Origin: CAZPXZ01 sp965219495
GTDB lineage: Bacteria > Pseudomonadota > Alphaproteobacteria > Rhodobacterales > CAZPXZ01
Assembly: GCA_965219495.1 (NCBI GenBank)
Contig: OZ244777.1
Span: 496,001 to 560,000, forward strand
Direction of reading: 5' to 3'
DNA length: 64,000 nucleotides
Shown: positions 46,167-56,305 of the stretch, one piece after another
How positions within the stretch are numbered: the stretch's first letter is position 1
Layout: each line of letters begins with the position of its first letter
Notes under the pieces: generated by a model
Seen by the model: only the letters and a program-made list of their open reading frames with translations
The model's database searches: none
Told to the model about the DNA's origin: nothing
Made by a program: the position numbers and the translations under genes

Positions 46167-47552
46167 ATGCGTGTGACCGGTCGGCTCGCGGCTTTCGCGG
46201 CCGAGTTGGAATTTGTGGATGTTCCCGAAGATCTACGGGAGCGCATGAAAATGGCGTTGCTCGATGCGATCGGCATCATGCTTGGCGCAGTCCATTTTGC
46301 CCGGCTGAACGGCGACCGGGAGTTGGCAACCTACTTGGAGGAGACTGCAACCGGCGGACCGTCGACCGTAATCGGCCACAGCTGCCGAACAACACCAATG
46401 CTGGCTGCATTTCTGAACGGCACACTTTGCGAAGTTCTCGATTTTCAGGACTGCAACCTTACCGCTCGTATTCACAACGGCGCGGCGGTTACCCCTGCGG
46501 TTCTTGCAATTGCGGAGTCAAATCGAGCGTCCGGCCAGGAGTTGCTGACCGCCATGCTCGCCGGATTCGAGATCGGCGCGCGCTTGGGTCAGGCCGTTCA
46601 GCCCGCCCACTGGGACTCGGGGTTCCAAATCTCCGGAACCTTCAACACATGCGCGGCGGCGGCGGCGGCGGGGCGCATGCTGGGGCTAGGTCCCGGTTTC
46701 CTTGAAGCCGCGGTCGGCGTGTCGGGGTTTGTCATGCCGGTCTCATGCGGAGACACCGTTTTCAAGGGGCATAGCGTAAAGCCGATCCATGCAGGGCAGG
46801 CGGCGATGTGCGGAATCGAATCGGCTTATCTTGCCAAGGCAGGGTACTGTGCCTCACCCTTGGAAGGAGAATCGCCACGCTTCCATTCGCCGCTCCACAT
46901 CCTCGGGCGGCGGGATCCGGATCTCGAGTCGATCGTTGAAGGTTTGGGCGAGCAATGGGCGACAAGGGAGTTGGCTTTCAAGCCGTACCCGATCGGCCTT
47001 CTCATCATCGGTCCCGTGCAGATCCTGCTCGAGCAGTTCGCCGGCCGCCTTCCTGCGCCGGAGGATGTCGATTCCATATCCGTTCGATCGTACGAGGCCG
47101 CCGCAAAGTTCACAGGTGGCAAGTACACGACAGTGAACAGCAACTACGTCGATGCGCATCTGTCCATACCGTACTGCCTGGCCGCCGCGCTGTCTGATCG
47201 GGAAATGGGACTGCGGCAACTCACTCCTGAGCGGCTTGGCGACCCCCGCATACACGAACTGGCTCGCCGGATCACAGTGCGTGAAGATGCCGCCATGACG
47301 GCTCGGTTCCCGAGGGAGTGGCCGGTTTCCATCAAGATTTCCTGCAAGGACGGCAGCGTGCTTCGCGGCCGCGTGGACCAGGTTAAGTGGTCGCCACGCC
47401 GCCCTCCGACCTGGGACGAACTCGGAGCAAAGTTTCTCGACCTGGCGATACCGGTCATTGGCAAAATACCGGCCGGCAACGTGGTTGCAGGAATCGCGAA
47501 CCTGGAGTCGCTTGAGGATTTGTCGCCGTTGATGACTGATGCACGGGGATGA
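46167..47552 (+). CDS. MmgE/PrpD-family protein
   Basis: A 461-residue protein of the MmgE/PrpD family, which includes 2-methylcitrate dehydratase and cis-aconitate decarboxylase-type enzymes. Features include the start LAAFAAELEFVDVPEDLRERMK, the LNGTLCEVLDFQDCN and HNGAAVTPAVLAIAE segments, GHSVKPIHAGQAA, and FHSPLHILGR. The ATG at 46167 lies 80 bases after the TRAP receptor stop, separated by a hairpin, so co-transcription is uncertain. With the transporters it suggests uptake and processing of a carboxylic acid. The true substrate is unknown. Confidence 0.87.
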   Translation: MRVTGRLAAFAAELEFVDVPEDLRERMKMALLDAIGIMLGAVHFARLNGDRELATYLEETATGGPSTVIGHSCRTTPMLAAFLNGTLCEVLDFQDCNLTARIHNGAAVTPAVLAIAESNRASGQELLTAMLAGFEIGARLGQAVQPAHWDSGFQISGTFNTCAAAAAAGRMLGLGPGFLEAAVGVSGFVMPVSCGDTVFKGHSVKPIHAGQAAMCGIESAYLAKAGYCASPLEGESPRFHSPLHILGRRDPDLESIVEGLGEQWATRELAFKPYPIGLLIIGPVQILLEQFAGRLPAPEDVDSISVRSYEAAAKFTGGKYTTVNSNYVDAHLSIPYCLAAALSDREMGLRQLTPERLGDPRIHELARRITVREDAAMTARFPREWPVSIKISCKDGSVLRGRVDQVKWSPRRPPTWDELGAKFLDLAIPVIGKIPAGNVVAGIANLESLEDLSPLMTDARG

Positions 47553-47699
47553 GCACATGAAACCGGAACCGGAAAATGTTCGGGAAGTTGGCAATCGAAT
47601 CAGGGGTCCGGCCAGTGTGCGCGATTTCTTGGTTTTCTTGCCAATGGGATATAGTCTTGCCAATCAACGCGATGAGTCCCGGACGGCGTGGAGGATGAC

Positions 47700-48350
47700 A
47701 TGAACTTTGCGCAAGCGCGGCGGACCATGGTCGATTGCCAGATTCGTCCCGCAGACGTAACGGATCATAGAATCATCGAGGCATTCTTGGCGGTGCCTCG
47801 GGAGCGTTGCGTTCCCGAGGAGCGAAGAGACCTGGCCTATGCGGATGAAGATGCGGTCTATCCCGAGGGCCAGGTGGTTCTCGCACCGCGCACTTTCGCC
47901 AAGATGCTGCAGGCTGCCTCAATTCACCGGGATGAAATCGTACTTGATATTGGCTGCGCCAGCGGCTATTCCGCAGCCGTGCTTTCGAGGCTGGCGGATG
48001 CCGTTGTCGCTCTGGAATCGTCTTCCGTACTTGCGGAGCAGGCGACGGAAACGCTTGCCGACATTGGTGTGGAAAATTGCGCGGTCCTGACCCATACCCT
48101 GCCAAACGGTGCGCCTGAGCATCAACCTTACGATGTGATACTTGTCAATGGCGGTATTGAGACGCTGCCCAATGGACTGCGCGCGCAGTTGAAGGAGGGC
48201 GGCAGGCTGGTAATTCTGAGGGTTCAGGCTGGGCATGGAGAGTGCCGTGTAATCACACGGTTCGGAAACGCCTATGGGGAGGTTTCCGCCTTCGATGCAA
48301 CAGCACCTGTCTTGCCAGGATTCCACGCCGAACCGAAGTTTCTGTTTTGA
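47700..48350 (+). CDS. Protein-L-isoaspartate O-methyltransferase family protein
   Basis: A 216-residue SAM-dependent methyltransferase of the PCMT family, a repair enzyme for isoaspartyl residues. The start MNFAQARRTMVDCQIRP is typical of the alphaproteobacterial members that precede tolC. The SAM-binding motif is VLDIGCASGYSAAVLSRLAD, with YDVILVNGGIETLP as the next strand. The ATG at 47700 was chosen over an upstream one on this basis. TolC follows after nine bases. Confidence 0.9.
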   Translation: MNFAQARRTMVDCQIRPADVTDHRIIEAFLAVPRERCVPEERRDLAYADEDAVYPEGQVVLAPRTFAKMLQAASIHRDEIVLDIGCASGYSAAVLSRLADAVVALESSSVLAEQATETLADIGVENCAVLTHTLPNGAPEHQPYDVILVNGGIETLPNGLRAQLKEGGRLVILRVQAGHGECRVITRFGNAYGEVSAFDATAPVLPGFHAEPKFLF

Positions 48351-48359
48351 GGACTTATC

Positions 48360-49709
48360 ATGAATCTAGAGAATTCCTGCCGCTTGCACTTCTCCTGTCG
48401 CGCGTTCCGGAGGTTGCGCAATGCATGGATCACTCTTGTCGTCACTGCGCTCATTGCTACGGCCATACCGGCCGGCTCGTCTCTACTCGCCATGGAACTG
48501 CAGGATGCACTGCGGACCGCAGTGGAAAACAATCCTGCCATGACCGAAGCACAGGCAAATCTCCAGGCAATCGAAGAGCGCCGAGTACAATCAATTGCGC
48601 GAGGACTGCCCACCTACGGCATTTCCGGTTCGGGGGAAGCGCGATACTCGGGAGGCGGGTTCGGGACTGGCAAGAATACCGCCCTGATATCTCGCATCGG
48701 CGTTGACGCTTCGCAAGTCATCTTTGATTCCGGACGGACCGACCAGGCCGTCGAACAGAACCAGCATGACATACAGTCGGCCCAATTCCTTCTGGCAGCG
48801 ACAGAACAACGTGTCCTGTTGGAGGCGGCCGAGGCGTATTTCGACCAGTTGCGAGCCCAGGAATTGCTCTTGTTGGCGGAAAACAACGAAGCGCTATTGA
48901 ATGAGGAACTCGCCGCAGCGCGTAGTCGCCTCCAAGTCGGAATCGGCACGCGTACGGAAGTCGCCCAGGCGGAGACGCGTTTGGCTGCGGCTGAAAGTGG
49001 TGTCGCGCAGCGAATTAGCTCGCAGGCCGTCGCCCGGAGTCGCTTTCAGCGCGCCGTGGGAATTGCACCAACAGACAACCTGGTAGTTCCCGGCGAATTG
49101 CCAGACCTTCCAGCTTCACTTGGGGCGTCCATTGATACGGCCATGCGGGGGCATCCGGATCTTGGTGCGGCGAGTGCGGCGGAACGGTCGGCGCGGGCGA
49201 TGTTGGAACAAGCGAAGCTGGCGAGAAGTCCAACCGTATCCATATTTGGCACGGCATACCTATCGATAGATTCCGGGCGCCAAAGCGGCAAGCAGTTGCG
49301 CGAAGATCTGACTGCTGGCGTGCGCCTCAACGTACCTCTCTATGCGGGAGGTTCGATGGATAGCAGGGCTCGAGAGGTGACCCAGTTGATATTGGCGCGG
49401 CAAGCAGCAATGGTGGCCGCTGAGCGTCGCGTTCGCGACGGCGTTGTTGTTGCCTGGGAACGGCTGGTGGAATCGCGTGCGGAAATCCGCTCCGGCGAAA
49501 CCCGCGTTTTGGCCGCGGAACTGGCATTCACAGGCGTGAGGGAGCGCGCGGTGCTCGGTCAGGGCTCTACGCTGGACGTATTGGATGCCGAGCAAGAATT
49601 GCAGGACGCACGCGTTGCTCTCGTCCGTGCTCGCTACGACGAATATATCGCCGCCTTTCGCGTTAGAGCTGCCATTGGCACCCTGAACGCAAAGGATTTG
49701 GGGCTGTGA
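48360..49709 (+). CDS. tolC: TolC-family outer membrane channel protein
   Basis: A 449-residue outer membrane factor that forms the exit duct for type I secretion and efflux pumps. An N-terminal signal region (WITLVVTALIATAIPAGSS) is followed by two repeats of long helical sequence. Typical are MELQDALRTAVENNPAM, ARSRLQVGIGTRTEVAQAETRLA, TAGVRLNVPLYAGGSMDSRARE and AVLGQGSTLDVLDAEQELQDARV. Its stop overlaps the next gene's GTG start. Confidence 0.92.
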   Translation: MNLENSCRLHFSCRAFRRLRNAWITLVVTALIATAIPAGSSLLAMELQDALRTAVENNPAMTEAQANLQAIEERRVQSIARGLPTYGISGSGEARYSGGGFGTGKNTALISRIGVDASQVIFDSGRTDQAVEQNQHDIQSAQFLLAATEQRVLLEAAEAYFDQLRAQELLLLAENNEALLNEELAAARSRLQVGIGTRTEVAQAETRLAAAESGVAQRISSQAVARSRFQRAVGIAPTDNLVVPGELPDLPASLGASIDTAMRGHPDLGAASAAERSARAMLEQAKLARSPTVSIFGTAYLSIDSGRQSGKQLREDLTAGVRLNVPLYAGGSMDSRAREVTQLILARQAAMVAAERRVRDGVVVAWERLVESRAEIRSGETRVLAAELAFTGVRERAVLGQGSTLDVLDAEQELQDARVALVRARYDEYIAAFRVRAAIGTLNAKDLGL

Positions 49710-50086
49710 CTGTGACCTCTTCGGAGCCGAAACCGGCAGACAAGGCCGACATCGCGAGTCGGATGTCGGCGATTCGTGAATCTGTTTTGGCGGGAACAGC
49801 AGAGGAAGACGTCCTGTTGTTGACGGACGCGATCGATTCTCCCGTCCCGCAGCACGCAACTGGTCAGCCAGTCAGCACGCGAGCGGAATTCGCGCGCGCG
49901 GGCATGTCGTCGGCGGCGACTGTCGCCGCCGTGCTGCTTGAGGGAAAAGGCGATTCCCAGACGGACAGGGAATCACTGGTACGGGAAGAAATTCGAGCTT
50001 GGCTGGTCGCCGATGGCAAGGAATTGTTGCGACAGGCGGTTGAAGAGTTCATGAATCGAACTGAAGAAAAGCCTCGGCGGCTGTAA
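49706..50086 (+). CDS. PopZ-like (DUF2497) protein
   Basis: A 126-residue acidic, soluble protein starting with GTG that overlaps the tolC stop (GTGA). The N-terminal half is low-complexity; the C-terminal helix LVREEIRAWLVADGKELLRQ resembles the DUF2497 C-terminus of PopZ, the alphaproteobacterial pole-organising protein. Position between tolC and valS is normal for that family in alphaproteobacteria. The identification rests partly on context. It is followed by valS. Confidence 0.65.
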   Translation: MTVTSSEPKPADKADIASRMSAIRESVLAGTAEEDVLLLTDAIDSPVPQHATGQPVSTRAEFARAGMSSAATVAAVLLEGKGDSQTDRESLVREEIRAWLVADGKELLRQAVEEFMNRTEEKPRRL

Positions 50087-50171
50087 CGCTTTAGGGACAA
50101 CGGTAGCTGTCCGACCGGCGCCTACGACGGGTTCGATCTCTTTTTCTTGGTTTTCGGTTGTGGTGAAGCAA

Positions 50172-52922
50172 ATGGCGCTGCCCAAGAATTTCAATTTCGC
50201 AGTGGCGGAGCCGCGCATCTATGAGTACTGGGAATCCAGCGGCTGTTTTCGCGCCGGATCGAACGCTCGTCCCGGCGCCAAGCCGTACTGCATCGTTATT
50301 CCCCCGCCGAATGTGACCGGGGCGCTGCATATGGGTCATGCCTTAAACAGCACCCTGCAGGACATACTGGTGCGTTGGCACCGTATGCGTGGATTCGACA
50401 CCCTGTGGCAGCCCGGTGTCGATCATGCCGGAATCGCGACCCAGATGGTGGTGGAACGTGAACTCGCTCGGACAGGAGAACCGGCTCGGCAGGAAATGGG
50501 ACGAGAAGCGTTCCTTGAGAAGGTTTGGACCTGGAAAAATCGGTATGGAGGCACCATCGTCGAACAGTTTCGGCGCCTCGGCGCGTCCTGTGATTGGACG
50601 CGCGACCGGTTCACGATGGATGAAGGTCTTTCTCGGGCAGTACGCGAGGTTTTCGTGCGCCTGTTTGAGGAGGGGCTCATCTATCGCGACAAGCGGCTGG
50701 TGAATTGGGACCCGCATTTCCAGACAGCGATTTCGGATTTGGAAGTCGAACAGGTCGAGACGACGGGACATCTCTGGCATTTCCGTTATCCGCTGGAGGA
50801 CGGCTCCGGGTGCATCGAAGTCGCAACCACGCGGCCGGAAACAATGCTGGGGGACACGGGTGTCGCGGTGCATCCGGAAGACCCCCGCTATGCCTCACTG
50901 GTGGGCCGGTACGTGCGCCTGCCCTTGGTCGGACGCCGCATACCCGTCGTGGCGGATCCCCATGCCGACCCGGAAACGGGTTCAGGGGCGGTAAAGATCA
51001 CTCCGGCGCATGACTTCAATGATTTCGAGGTCGGCAGGCGGACGGGCCTGCCATCGATTTCGGTCATGGACGGCACTGCATCCATGACGCTTCGAGGCAA
51101 CGCAAACTTTCTCAAGGACGTCGCGGAATCCGACGAACTCGAAGAAACCTTGCGGCTCCATGGCCTGGACCGCTTCGAGGCGCGGCGCCTTGTAGTCCAG
51201 CGGATGGAAGGCTACGGCTTGCTGGAGCGTACCGAGAAGCACGTACACATGGTGCCGCACGGCGACCGCTCCAGGGCGCCCATCGAACCGCATCTCACCG
51301 ACCAGTGGTTCGTCAACGCCTCCGAACTGGCCAGGACTGCGCTGGAGGCGGTTCGGGATGGGAGGACGACCTTTCATCCAAAGCAATGGGAAGAGACATA
51401 CTTTCAGTGGCTGGAGAATATCGAACCTTGGTGCGTGTCACGCCAACTTTGGTGGGGACATCGAATTCCGGTCTGGTACGGTCCGGATGGCAAGCCGTTT
51501 GCGGCCCTCTCTGAGCGGGATGCGCAGGCGGCAGCATTGCGGCACTACGGCAGCGCCGTGAAGCTGAAACAGGACGAGGACGTTCTCGATACTTGGTTCT
51601 CTTCCGCTCTTTGGCCCTTTTCCACTCTCGGATGGCCCGAGCAAACATCTGAACTCAAAAAGTACTATCCGACAGGCGTGCTGGTTACGGCCTTCGACAT
51701 CATTTTCTTTTGGGTGGCCAGGATGATGATGGCCGGACTACATTTCATGAAGGATGGGGATGGGAAGGGCATGGTTCCCTTCCGTGACGTCTATGTGCAC
51801 GCCATCGTCCGTGACGAGTCCGGCCGAAAGATGTCCAAGTCTCTGGGCAATGTGCTCGATCCCATCGCGCTCGTCGAGAAATTCGGTGCGGACGCCGTAC
51901 GATTCACGCTGGCCTCCATGGCAACGCAGGGAAGAGACATCCGGCTGTCGACGGAGCGAATCGAAGGAAATCGGAATTTCGTTTCCAAGCTTTGGAACGC
52001 TGCCCGTTATTCATTGCTGAACGAGTGCGTTCCAGGACCGGATTTCGTGCCCGCGGCGGTGAAGCAACCGGTAAATCGCTGGATCGTTTACAAATTCGCC
52101 CGGCTTCGCGGCGACGTCGACGATTCCCTTGCAGAATACCGATTCGATGACGCGGCCCGCGCGCTGCACTCCACGATTTGGGGCGTATTCTGCGACTGGT
52201 ATATCGAGTTTTCCAAGCAACTGTTGTCGGATGAGGCCGGCCGAAATACACAAGCGGAGACGAGGGCGACCCTCGGTTGGGCTCTGAATCAGATCCTGAT
52301 CTTTCTGCATCCCTTTATGCCGTTCGTAACCGAGGAGCTATGGCATATATCAGGACAACACGGGGCACCCCGAATGACTCCATTGATCCACGCGGACTGG
52401 CCGCAGGAAGATGGTTTCCAATCTGCTCCACACCCTGCGTCCGCCGAAGTGGACTGGATCGTCATCTTGATCGAGCAAATCCGTTCGGTGCGCTCCGAGT
52501 TGGGCGTCCCGGCGGCGGTGCGCGTGCCGCTGACAATCGTTCCGTATGAAGAGGGCGTAGAATCATGGATGTCCCGGCATGCGGCGAACGTGCGCCGGCT
52601 TGCCCGGATTGATGCCCTCGAATTTGCGCGCAGGCAGCCTCACGGTACGACGGGGATTGAGCTTCAAGGCGCGATTGCCTGTTTGCATTTGGCGGAGATC
52701 ATTGATGTAACGGCAGAACGCTCACGCCTGGAAAAACGCTTCACCAAGATCGGAGTTGACATCGCGGGATTGGAGAAGAAGTTGAGTAATCCGGACTTCG
52801 TCAACAAAGCGCCGGAACACGTTGTGAACACTAGCCGTACACGCCACAGTAATTTGCAGCAGGAAGAAAGGCGGGTACAAGAATCGCTTGATCGACTGTC
52901 TGCAATTTTGGCGGAGGAGTAA
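50172..52922 (+). CDS. valS: Valyl-tRNA synthetase
   Basis: A 916-residue class I synthetase charging tRNA-Val. Signature PPPNVTGALHMGHALN (HIGH-type, HMGH) and KMSKSLGNVLDP (KMSKS). The editing domain has ETMLGDTGVAVHPEDPRY. The C-terminal coiled coil of the family is visible (ERSRLEKRFTKIGVDIAGLEKKLSN). The chosen start is ATG 50172, with in-frame GTG codons just before; the ribosome site is weak. The stop TAA is five bases before the ilvD start. Confidence 0.95.
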   Translation: MALPKNFNFAVAEPRIYEYWESSGCFRAGSNARPGAKPYCIVIPPPNVTGALHMGHALNSTLQDILVRWHRMRGFDTLWQPGVDHAGIATQMVVERELARTGEPARQEMGREAFLEKVWTWKNRYGGTIVEQFRRLGASCDWTRDRFTMDEGLSRAVREVFVRLFEEGLIYRDKRLVNWDPHFQTAISDLEVEQVETTGHLWHFRYPLEDGSGCIEVATTRPETMLGDTGVAVHPEDPRYASLVGRYVRLPLVGRRIPVVADPHADPETGSGAVKITPAHDFNDFEVGRRTGLPSISVMDGTASMTLRGNANFLKDVAESDELEETLRLHGLDRFEARRLVVQRMEGYGLLERTEKHVHMVPHGDRSRAPIEPHLTDQWFVNASELARTALEAVRDGRTTFHPKQWEETYFQWLENIEPWCVSRQLWWGHRIPVWYGPDGKPFAALSERDAQAAALRHYGSAVKLKQDEDVLDTWFSSALWPFSTLGWPEQTSELKKYYPTGVLVTAFDIIFFWVARMMMAGLHFMKDGDGKGMVPFRDVYVHAIVRDESGRKMSKSLGNVLDPIALVEKFGADAVRFTLASMATQGRDIRLSTERIEGNRNFVSKLWNAARYSLLNECVPGPDFVPAAVKQPVNRWIVYKFARLRGDVDDSLAEYRFDDAARALHSTIWGVFCDWYIEFSKQLLSDEAGRNTQAETRATLGWALNQILIFLHPFMPFVTEELWHISGQHGAPRMTPLIHADWPQEDGFQSAPHPASAEVDWIVILIEQIRSVRSELGVPAAVRVPLTIVPYEEGVESWMSRHAANVRRLARIDALEFARRQPHGTTGIELQGAIACLHLAEIIDVTAERSRLEKRFTKIGVDIAGLEKKLSNPDFVNKAPEHVVNTSRTRHSNLQQEERRVQESLDRLSAILAEE

Positions 52923-52926
52923 AGCC

Positions 52927-54654
52927 ATGAGATCCAATGAATTCGACAAATCCAGGCTCGTCAGCCGGCACGTAACAGAGGGGCCGTCGCGCGCGCCGCA
53001 TCGTTCGTACTATTACGCGATGGGTATTTCTGAAGCCGAAATTCATCGGCCGTTCGTCGGTGTCGCAACTTGCTGGAACGAGGCGGCTCCATGCAACATC
53101 GCTCTTTCCAGACAGGCGCAAGCCGTCAAGCTGGGAGTCAAGGAAGCGTCGGGAACGCCGCGGGAATTCACGACCATCACGGTGACCGACGGCATCGCGA
53201 TGGGGCATGAAGGGATGCGTTCCTCGCTGATCAGTCGGGAAGCGATTGCCGATTCAGTGGAGTTGACTATGCGAGGACACTGCTACGATGCGCTGGTGGG
53301 GCTGGCCGGATGCGACAAATCTTTACCAGGAATGATGATGGCAATGGTCCGCCTCAATACGCCGAGCGTATTCGTATACGGTGGGTCCATTCTTCCGGGG
53401 CGCTACAAGGGACGTGAAATAACTGTACAGGACGTGTTCGAAGCCGTAGGGCGCCATCAAGCTGGCGATTTGCCCGACGAAGAATTGCATGCACTGGAAA
53501 GTGTTGCTTGTCCGTCTGCCGGCGCGTGCGGAGGACAGTTTACCGCCAACACCATGGCGTGTGTCTCGGAAGCGATCGGCTTGGCGCTGCCGTATTCTTC
53601 GGGGGCTCCGGCGCCTTACGAGAGCCGTGACCGGTACTGCGAAGAAAGCGGAGTAGTCGTAATGAATCTGCTCAGGGATAACATTCGCCCCCGTGAGATT
53701 GTCACCCTCAAGTCGCTGGAAAACGCGGCCCGCGTGGTAGCGGCTACCGGCGGATCCACCAACGCCGCACTGCACCTGCCGGCCATTGCGCACGAGGCGG
53801 GTTTGAGCTACGACCTCATGGAGGTAGCGGACGCCTTCCGTTCCACTCCGTACATCGCAGATCTGAAGCCCAGCGGGCGATTCGTCGCCAAGGACCTTTT
53901 CGAAGCTGGCGGCGTTCCCGCCGTAATGAGAGTTCTGCTTGATGCCGGCGTGCTACATGGCGACTGCATGACCGTTACGGGCCGCACCCTGTCGGAAAAC
54001 CTGGCGGACGTTCGTCTCGACCCCGATCAGCAGGTTATACGTCCGACCGAAAATCCTCTCTCCGCGACTGGCGGCGTGGTCGGCCTGCAGGGAAGCCTGG
54101 CGCCCGAAGGTGCGATCGTCAAGGTCGCGGGAATGAAAAAGCTTCAGTTCAAGGGGCGGGCAAGGGTCTTCGAGTGCGAGGAGGATGCATTTGAAGCAAT
54201 CCGAGCGCGCACATACCAGGAAGGGGATGTCCTAATTATTCGCAACGAAGGACCGCGCGGTGGCCCGGGAATGCGCGAAATGCTGGCGACGACGGCGGCA
54301 CTTTCGGGACAAGGCATGGGCTTAAAGGTCGCCTTGGTCACAGACGGCAGATTTTCTGGTGCGACTCGCGGATTCTGTGTTGGGCATGTGGGACCGGAAG
54401 CAGCCTTGGGCGGTCCGATCGCATTGCTCAAAGACGGGGACACGATCTCCATTGACGCGGAAGCAGGAACAATCGAAGTCGATGTGCCATCCTTCGAACT
54501 GGAATCCCGCCGCCAAGCTTGGACGGGCCCAAGGGAAACGATTTATGGAAGCGGTGCCCTCTGGAAGTATGCGCAGCTTGTAGGGCCGGCACGCGATGGA
54601 GCGGTTACGCATGGTGGCGGCTCCGCAGAGTTGCATTCTTATCCCGACCTCTAG
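52927..54654 (+). CDS. ilvD: Dihydroxy-acid dehydratase
   Basis: A 575-residue iron-sulfur dehydratase of branched-chain amino acid synthesis, converting 2,3-dihydroxy-isovalerate to 2-ketoisovalerate. Iron-sulfur and metal cysteines lie in TCWNEAAPCN, AGCDKSLPGMMMA and CPSAGACGGQFTANTM. The conserved FSGATRGFCVGHVGPEAALGG is present. The length (575 rather than about 610) fits the short class. The ATG at 52927 follows GGAGGAG, which is in the valS tail, so the two are probably co-transcribed. Confidence 0.95.
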   Translation: MRSNEFDKSRLVSRHVTEGPSRAPHRSYYYAMGISEAEIHRPFVGVATCWNEAAPCNIALSRQAQAVKLGVKEASGTPREFTTITVTDGIAMGHEGMRSSLISREAIADSVELTMRGHCYDALVGLAGCDKSLPGMMMAMVRLNTPSVFVYGGSILPGRYKGREITVQDVFEAVGRHQAGDLPDEELHALESVACPSAGACGGQFTANTMACVSEAIGLALPYSSGAPAPYESRDRYCEESGVVVMNLLRDNIRPREIVTLKSLENAARVVAATGGSTNAALHLPAIAHEAGLSYDLMEVADAFRSTPYIADLKPSGRFVAKDLFEAGGVPAVMRVLLDAGVLHGDCMTVTGRTLSENLADVRLDPDQQVIRPTENPLSATGGVVGLQGSLAPEGAIVKVAGMKKLQFKGRARVFECEEDAFEAIRARTYQEGDVLIIRNEGPRGGPGMREMLATTAALSGQGMGLKVALVTDGRFSGATRGFCVGHVGPEAALGGPIALLKDGDTISIDAEAGTIEVDVPSFELESRRQAWTGPRETIYGSGALWKYAQLVGPARDGAVTHGGGSAELHSYPDL

Positions 54655-54680
54655 CGTCAGTGTCCGGTCGGGCACTGGCG
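54655..54680 (+). terminator. Hairpin directly after ilvD
   Basis: CGTCAGTGTCC pairs with GGGCACTGGCG (two wobble pairs) around a GGTC loop, starting at the base after the ilvD stop. No T-run follows. Confidence 0.45.
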
Positions 54681-54778
54681 CGCGCACCCGTAGGTGGAGG
54701 GTTTCCGTCCCCGCCCTTTCGGTTGCGGAGTGGGTGCGCAGTTCCACCATAGGCCACGTTTCCAGCCGCCCTCCCTGA

Positions 54779-55540
54779 AAACCGGACTTCGGGTTTTCCC
54801 CGGTACGGCTTCAAGCAACAGGCACCTGGCAGTTTGGAGCGGAGCCTTCCGCGTGACCGCCGAGGTTAAGGCCGACCCAGCCATTCCCCCGAGCAGAACC
54901 CGCGTTCACTCCGTCCTCAGGCTGCATCGACCACCGTGAGGCTCCGCCACTGTGTGCGGGCCTTGGATGCCGTAAAGCCGCCTGTGCCCAGAGGTCCTCG
55001 CTCTGGGTGGGTTGTGTTGTCCCACCCTTCATCGCTTGGCGACCTCATCCGCCAGTGTGGAGATCTCCGTCTCATTTCCCGGAACAACCGGTTATAGAGA
55101 CGGTCTTTGACATTCATAGCGTCATCCTGTCCAACCTCCACACCTTCCGGACTTTCGCTCCCGTACTTGCCAGGATTGCCGCCTTCAATACGCCGGGTGA
55201 CCCGATGCGTGCTCTTCTCAGTTCCTTCCGCATCGGCTCTGGCCATCGGATCATACGGACACCCTTGGCATCACCAACACCCCGCAAATCAGCTCCATGC
55301 GGGAACCCGTTTTCGGCGCTTCATCCGTTCGCTTTCGCTGCGGCCCTCCTGTTTGCTCGCCCCCTGAGCTGACCGGACCGGCAGGGCTTTACCTCCCTGC
55401 AAGCCTCCCAGGGCTCTTACTTCCGGGCTTCCAGGTCACCAGGTCACCCCACATGCCTGCCGGATATGGCTACAACGCCAAACTGAGAATTGCGTCGGCA
55501 GGGCTCTCACCTGCAAGCACAGCAGCTAGTCTCGCTGCGC
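54779..55540 (-). repeat. Group II intron-like ribozyme, ORF-less copy 1 (tandem, period about 762 bp)
   Basis: On the minus strand the sequence resembles a group II intron from domain I to domain V without a reverse transcriptase. It matches the second copy at 55541-56305 base for base over long stretches, for example a segment with AGCGAAAGCGAACG and one with GAAAGTCCGGAAGGTGTGG. Its domain V-like hairpin (54779-54812) is imperfect: CCGTAC faces GTCCGG. A few codons like the start of an intron-encoded protein (MNVKDRLYNRLF) occur but run into domain IV/V sequence. It is probably a dead remnant. Homology is from sequence pattern alone. Confidence 0.6.
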
Positions 55541-55573
55541 CCGTACGTCGGGTTTTCCCCGGTACGGCTTCAA
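55541..55573 (-). ncRNA. Domain V-like hairpin of the intron-like repeat
   Basis: On the minus strand, GCCGTACCGGG pairs with CCCG, an AC bulge and GTACGGGC around a GAAA-type loop, with AGC at the base of the stem. These are the hallmarks of group II intron domain V, the catalytic centre. The equivalent in copy 1 lies at 54779-54812 and is mispaired. Confidence 0.6.
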
Positions 55574-56305
55574 GCACAGGCACCTCACAGTTTGGAGCGG
55601 AGCCTTCCGCAGGGCCATCGGGGTTAAGGCTGACCCCGCCATGCCCCCAAGCAAGCCCTGCGTTTGCTCCGTCCGCAGAGCGCGTCCGTTGCCAAGCAGC
55701 CTGCCCGCCGGTGTGTGCGGTTCGCTGGCTCCAACGCGGCCACCGGTGCCCAGAGGTCCTCGCTCCGGCCGGGTCCTGTTGTCCCACCCTTCTTCGCTTG
55801 GCGACCGCATCCGCCAGTGTGGAGATCTCCGCTTCCTTTCCCGGCTCCGCCGGTTTTAGAAGGGGTCTTCGACATTCATAGGATCATCCTGTCCAACCTC
55901 CACACCTTCCGGACTTTCACTGCTGTACTCTCCACGATTGCCACCTTCAGCTTCCGCCGGGAGCCCCGATGCGTGCACCTCAGTTCTTCCGCATCAACAT
56001 TGGCCATCAGGTAGCAGGAATTTACCCTTGGCGACTCCAAATATCCCGCAATCAGCTTCGCGCGGGAGCCGTGTTTCGACGACCGGTTCGTTCGCTTTCG
56101 CTACGGCCCTCATGGTTGCTTGCCCCCGGGCTGATGAGGTCCGACAACATATTGCTCCCGTTCCTCCCAGGGCTTTCACATCCGGGATTTCAGGTCGCCG
56201 GGACACCCCGTACGCCTGCCGGATATAACTACGGCGTCATACAGAATACTACGCCGGCAGGACTTTCACCTGCAAGTACAGCAGCTTGTCTCGCTGCACT
56301 CCCTC
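55541..56305 (-). repeat. Group II intron-like ribozyme, ORF-less copy 2 (tandem)
   Basis: The second head-to-tail copy, oriented on the minus strand and upstream of copy 1. Its 5-prime part has GCAGGTGAAAGTCCTGC, like the intron domain I stem carrying GGTGAAAGTCC, then CCGTAGCGAAAGCGAACG. It ends in a domain V-like hairpin (55541-55573) with an AGC next to a CCGTAC/GTACGG stem, a GAAA-type loop and an AC bulge, better preserved than in copy 1. Copy 1 follows immediately at that hairpin. No intron protein gene is present in either copy. Confidence 0.6.
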
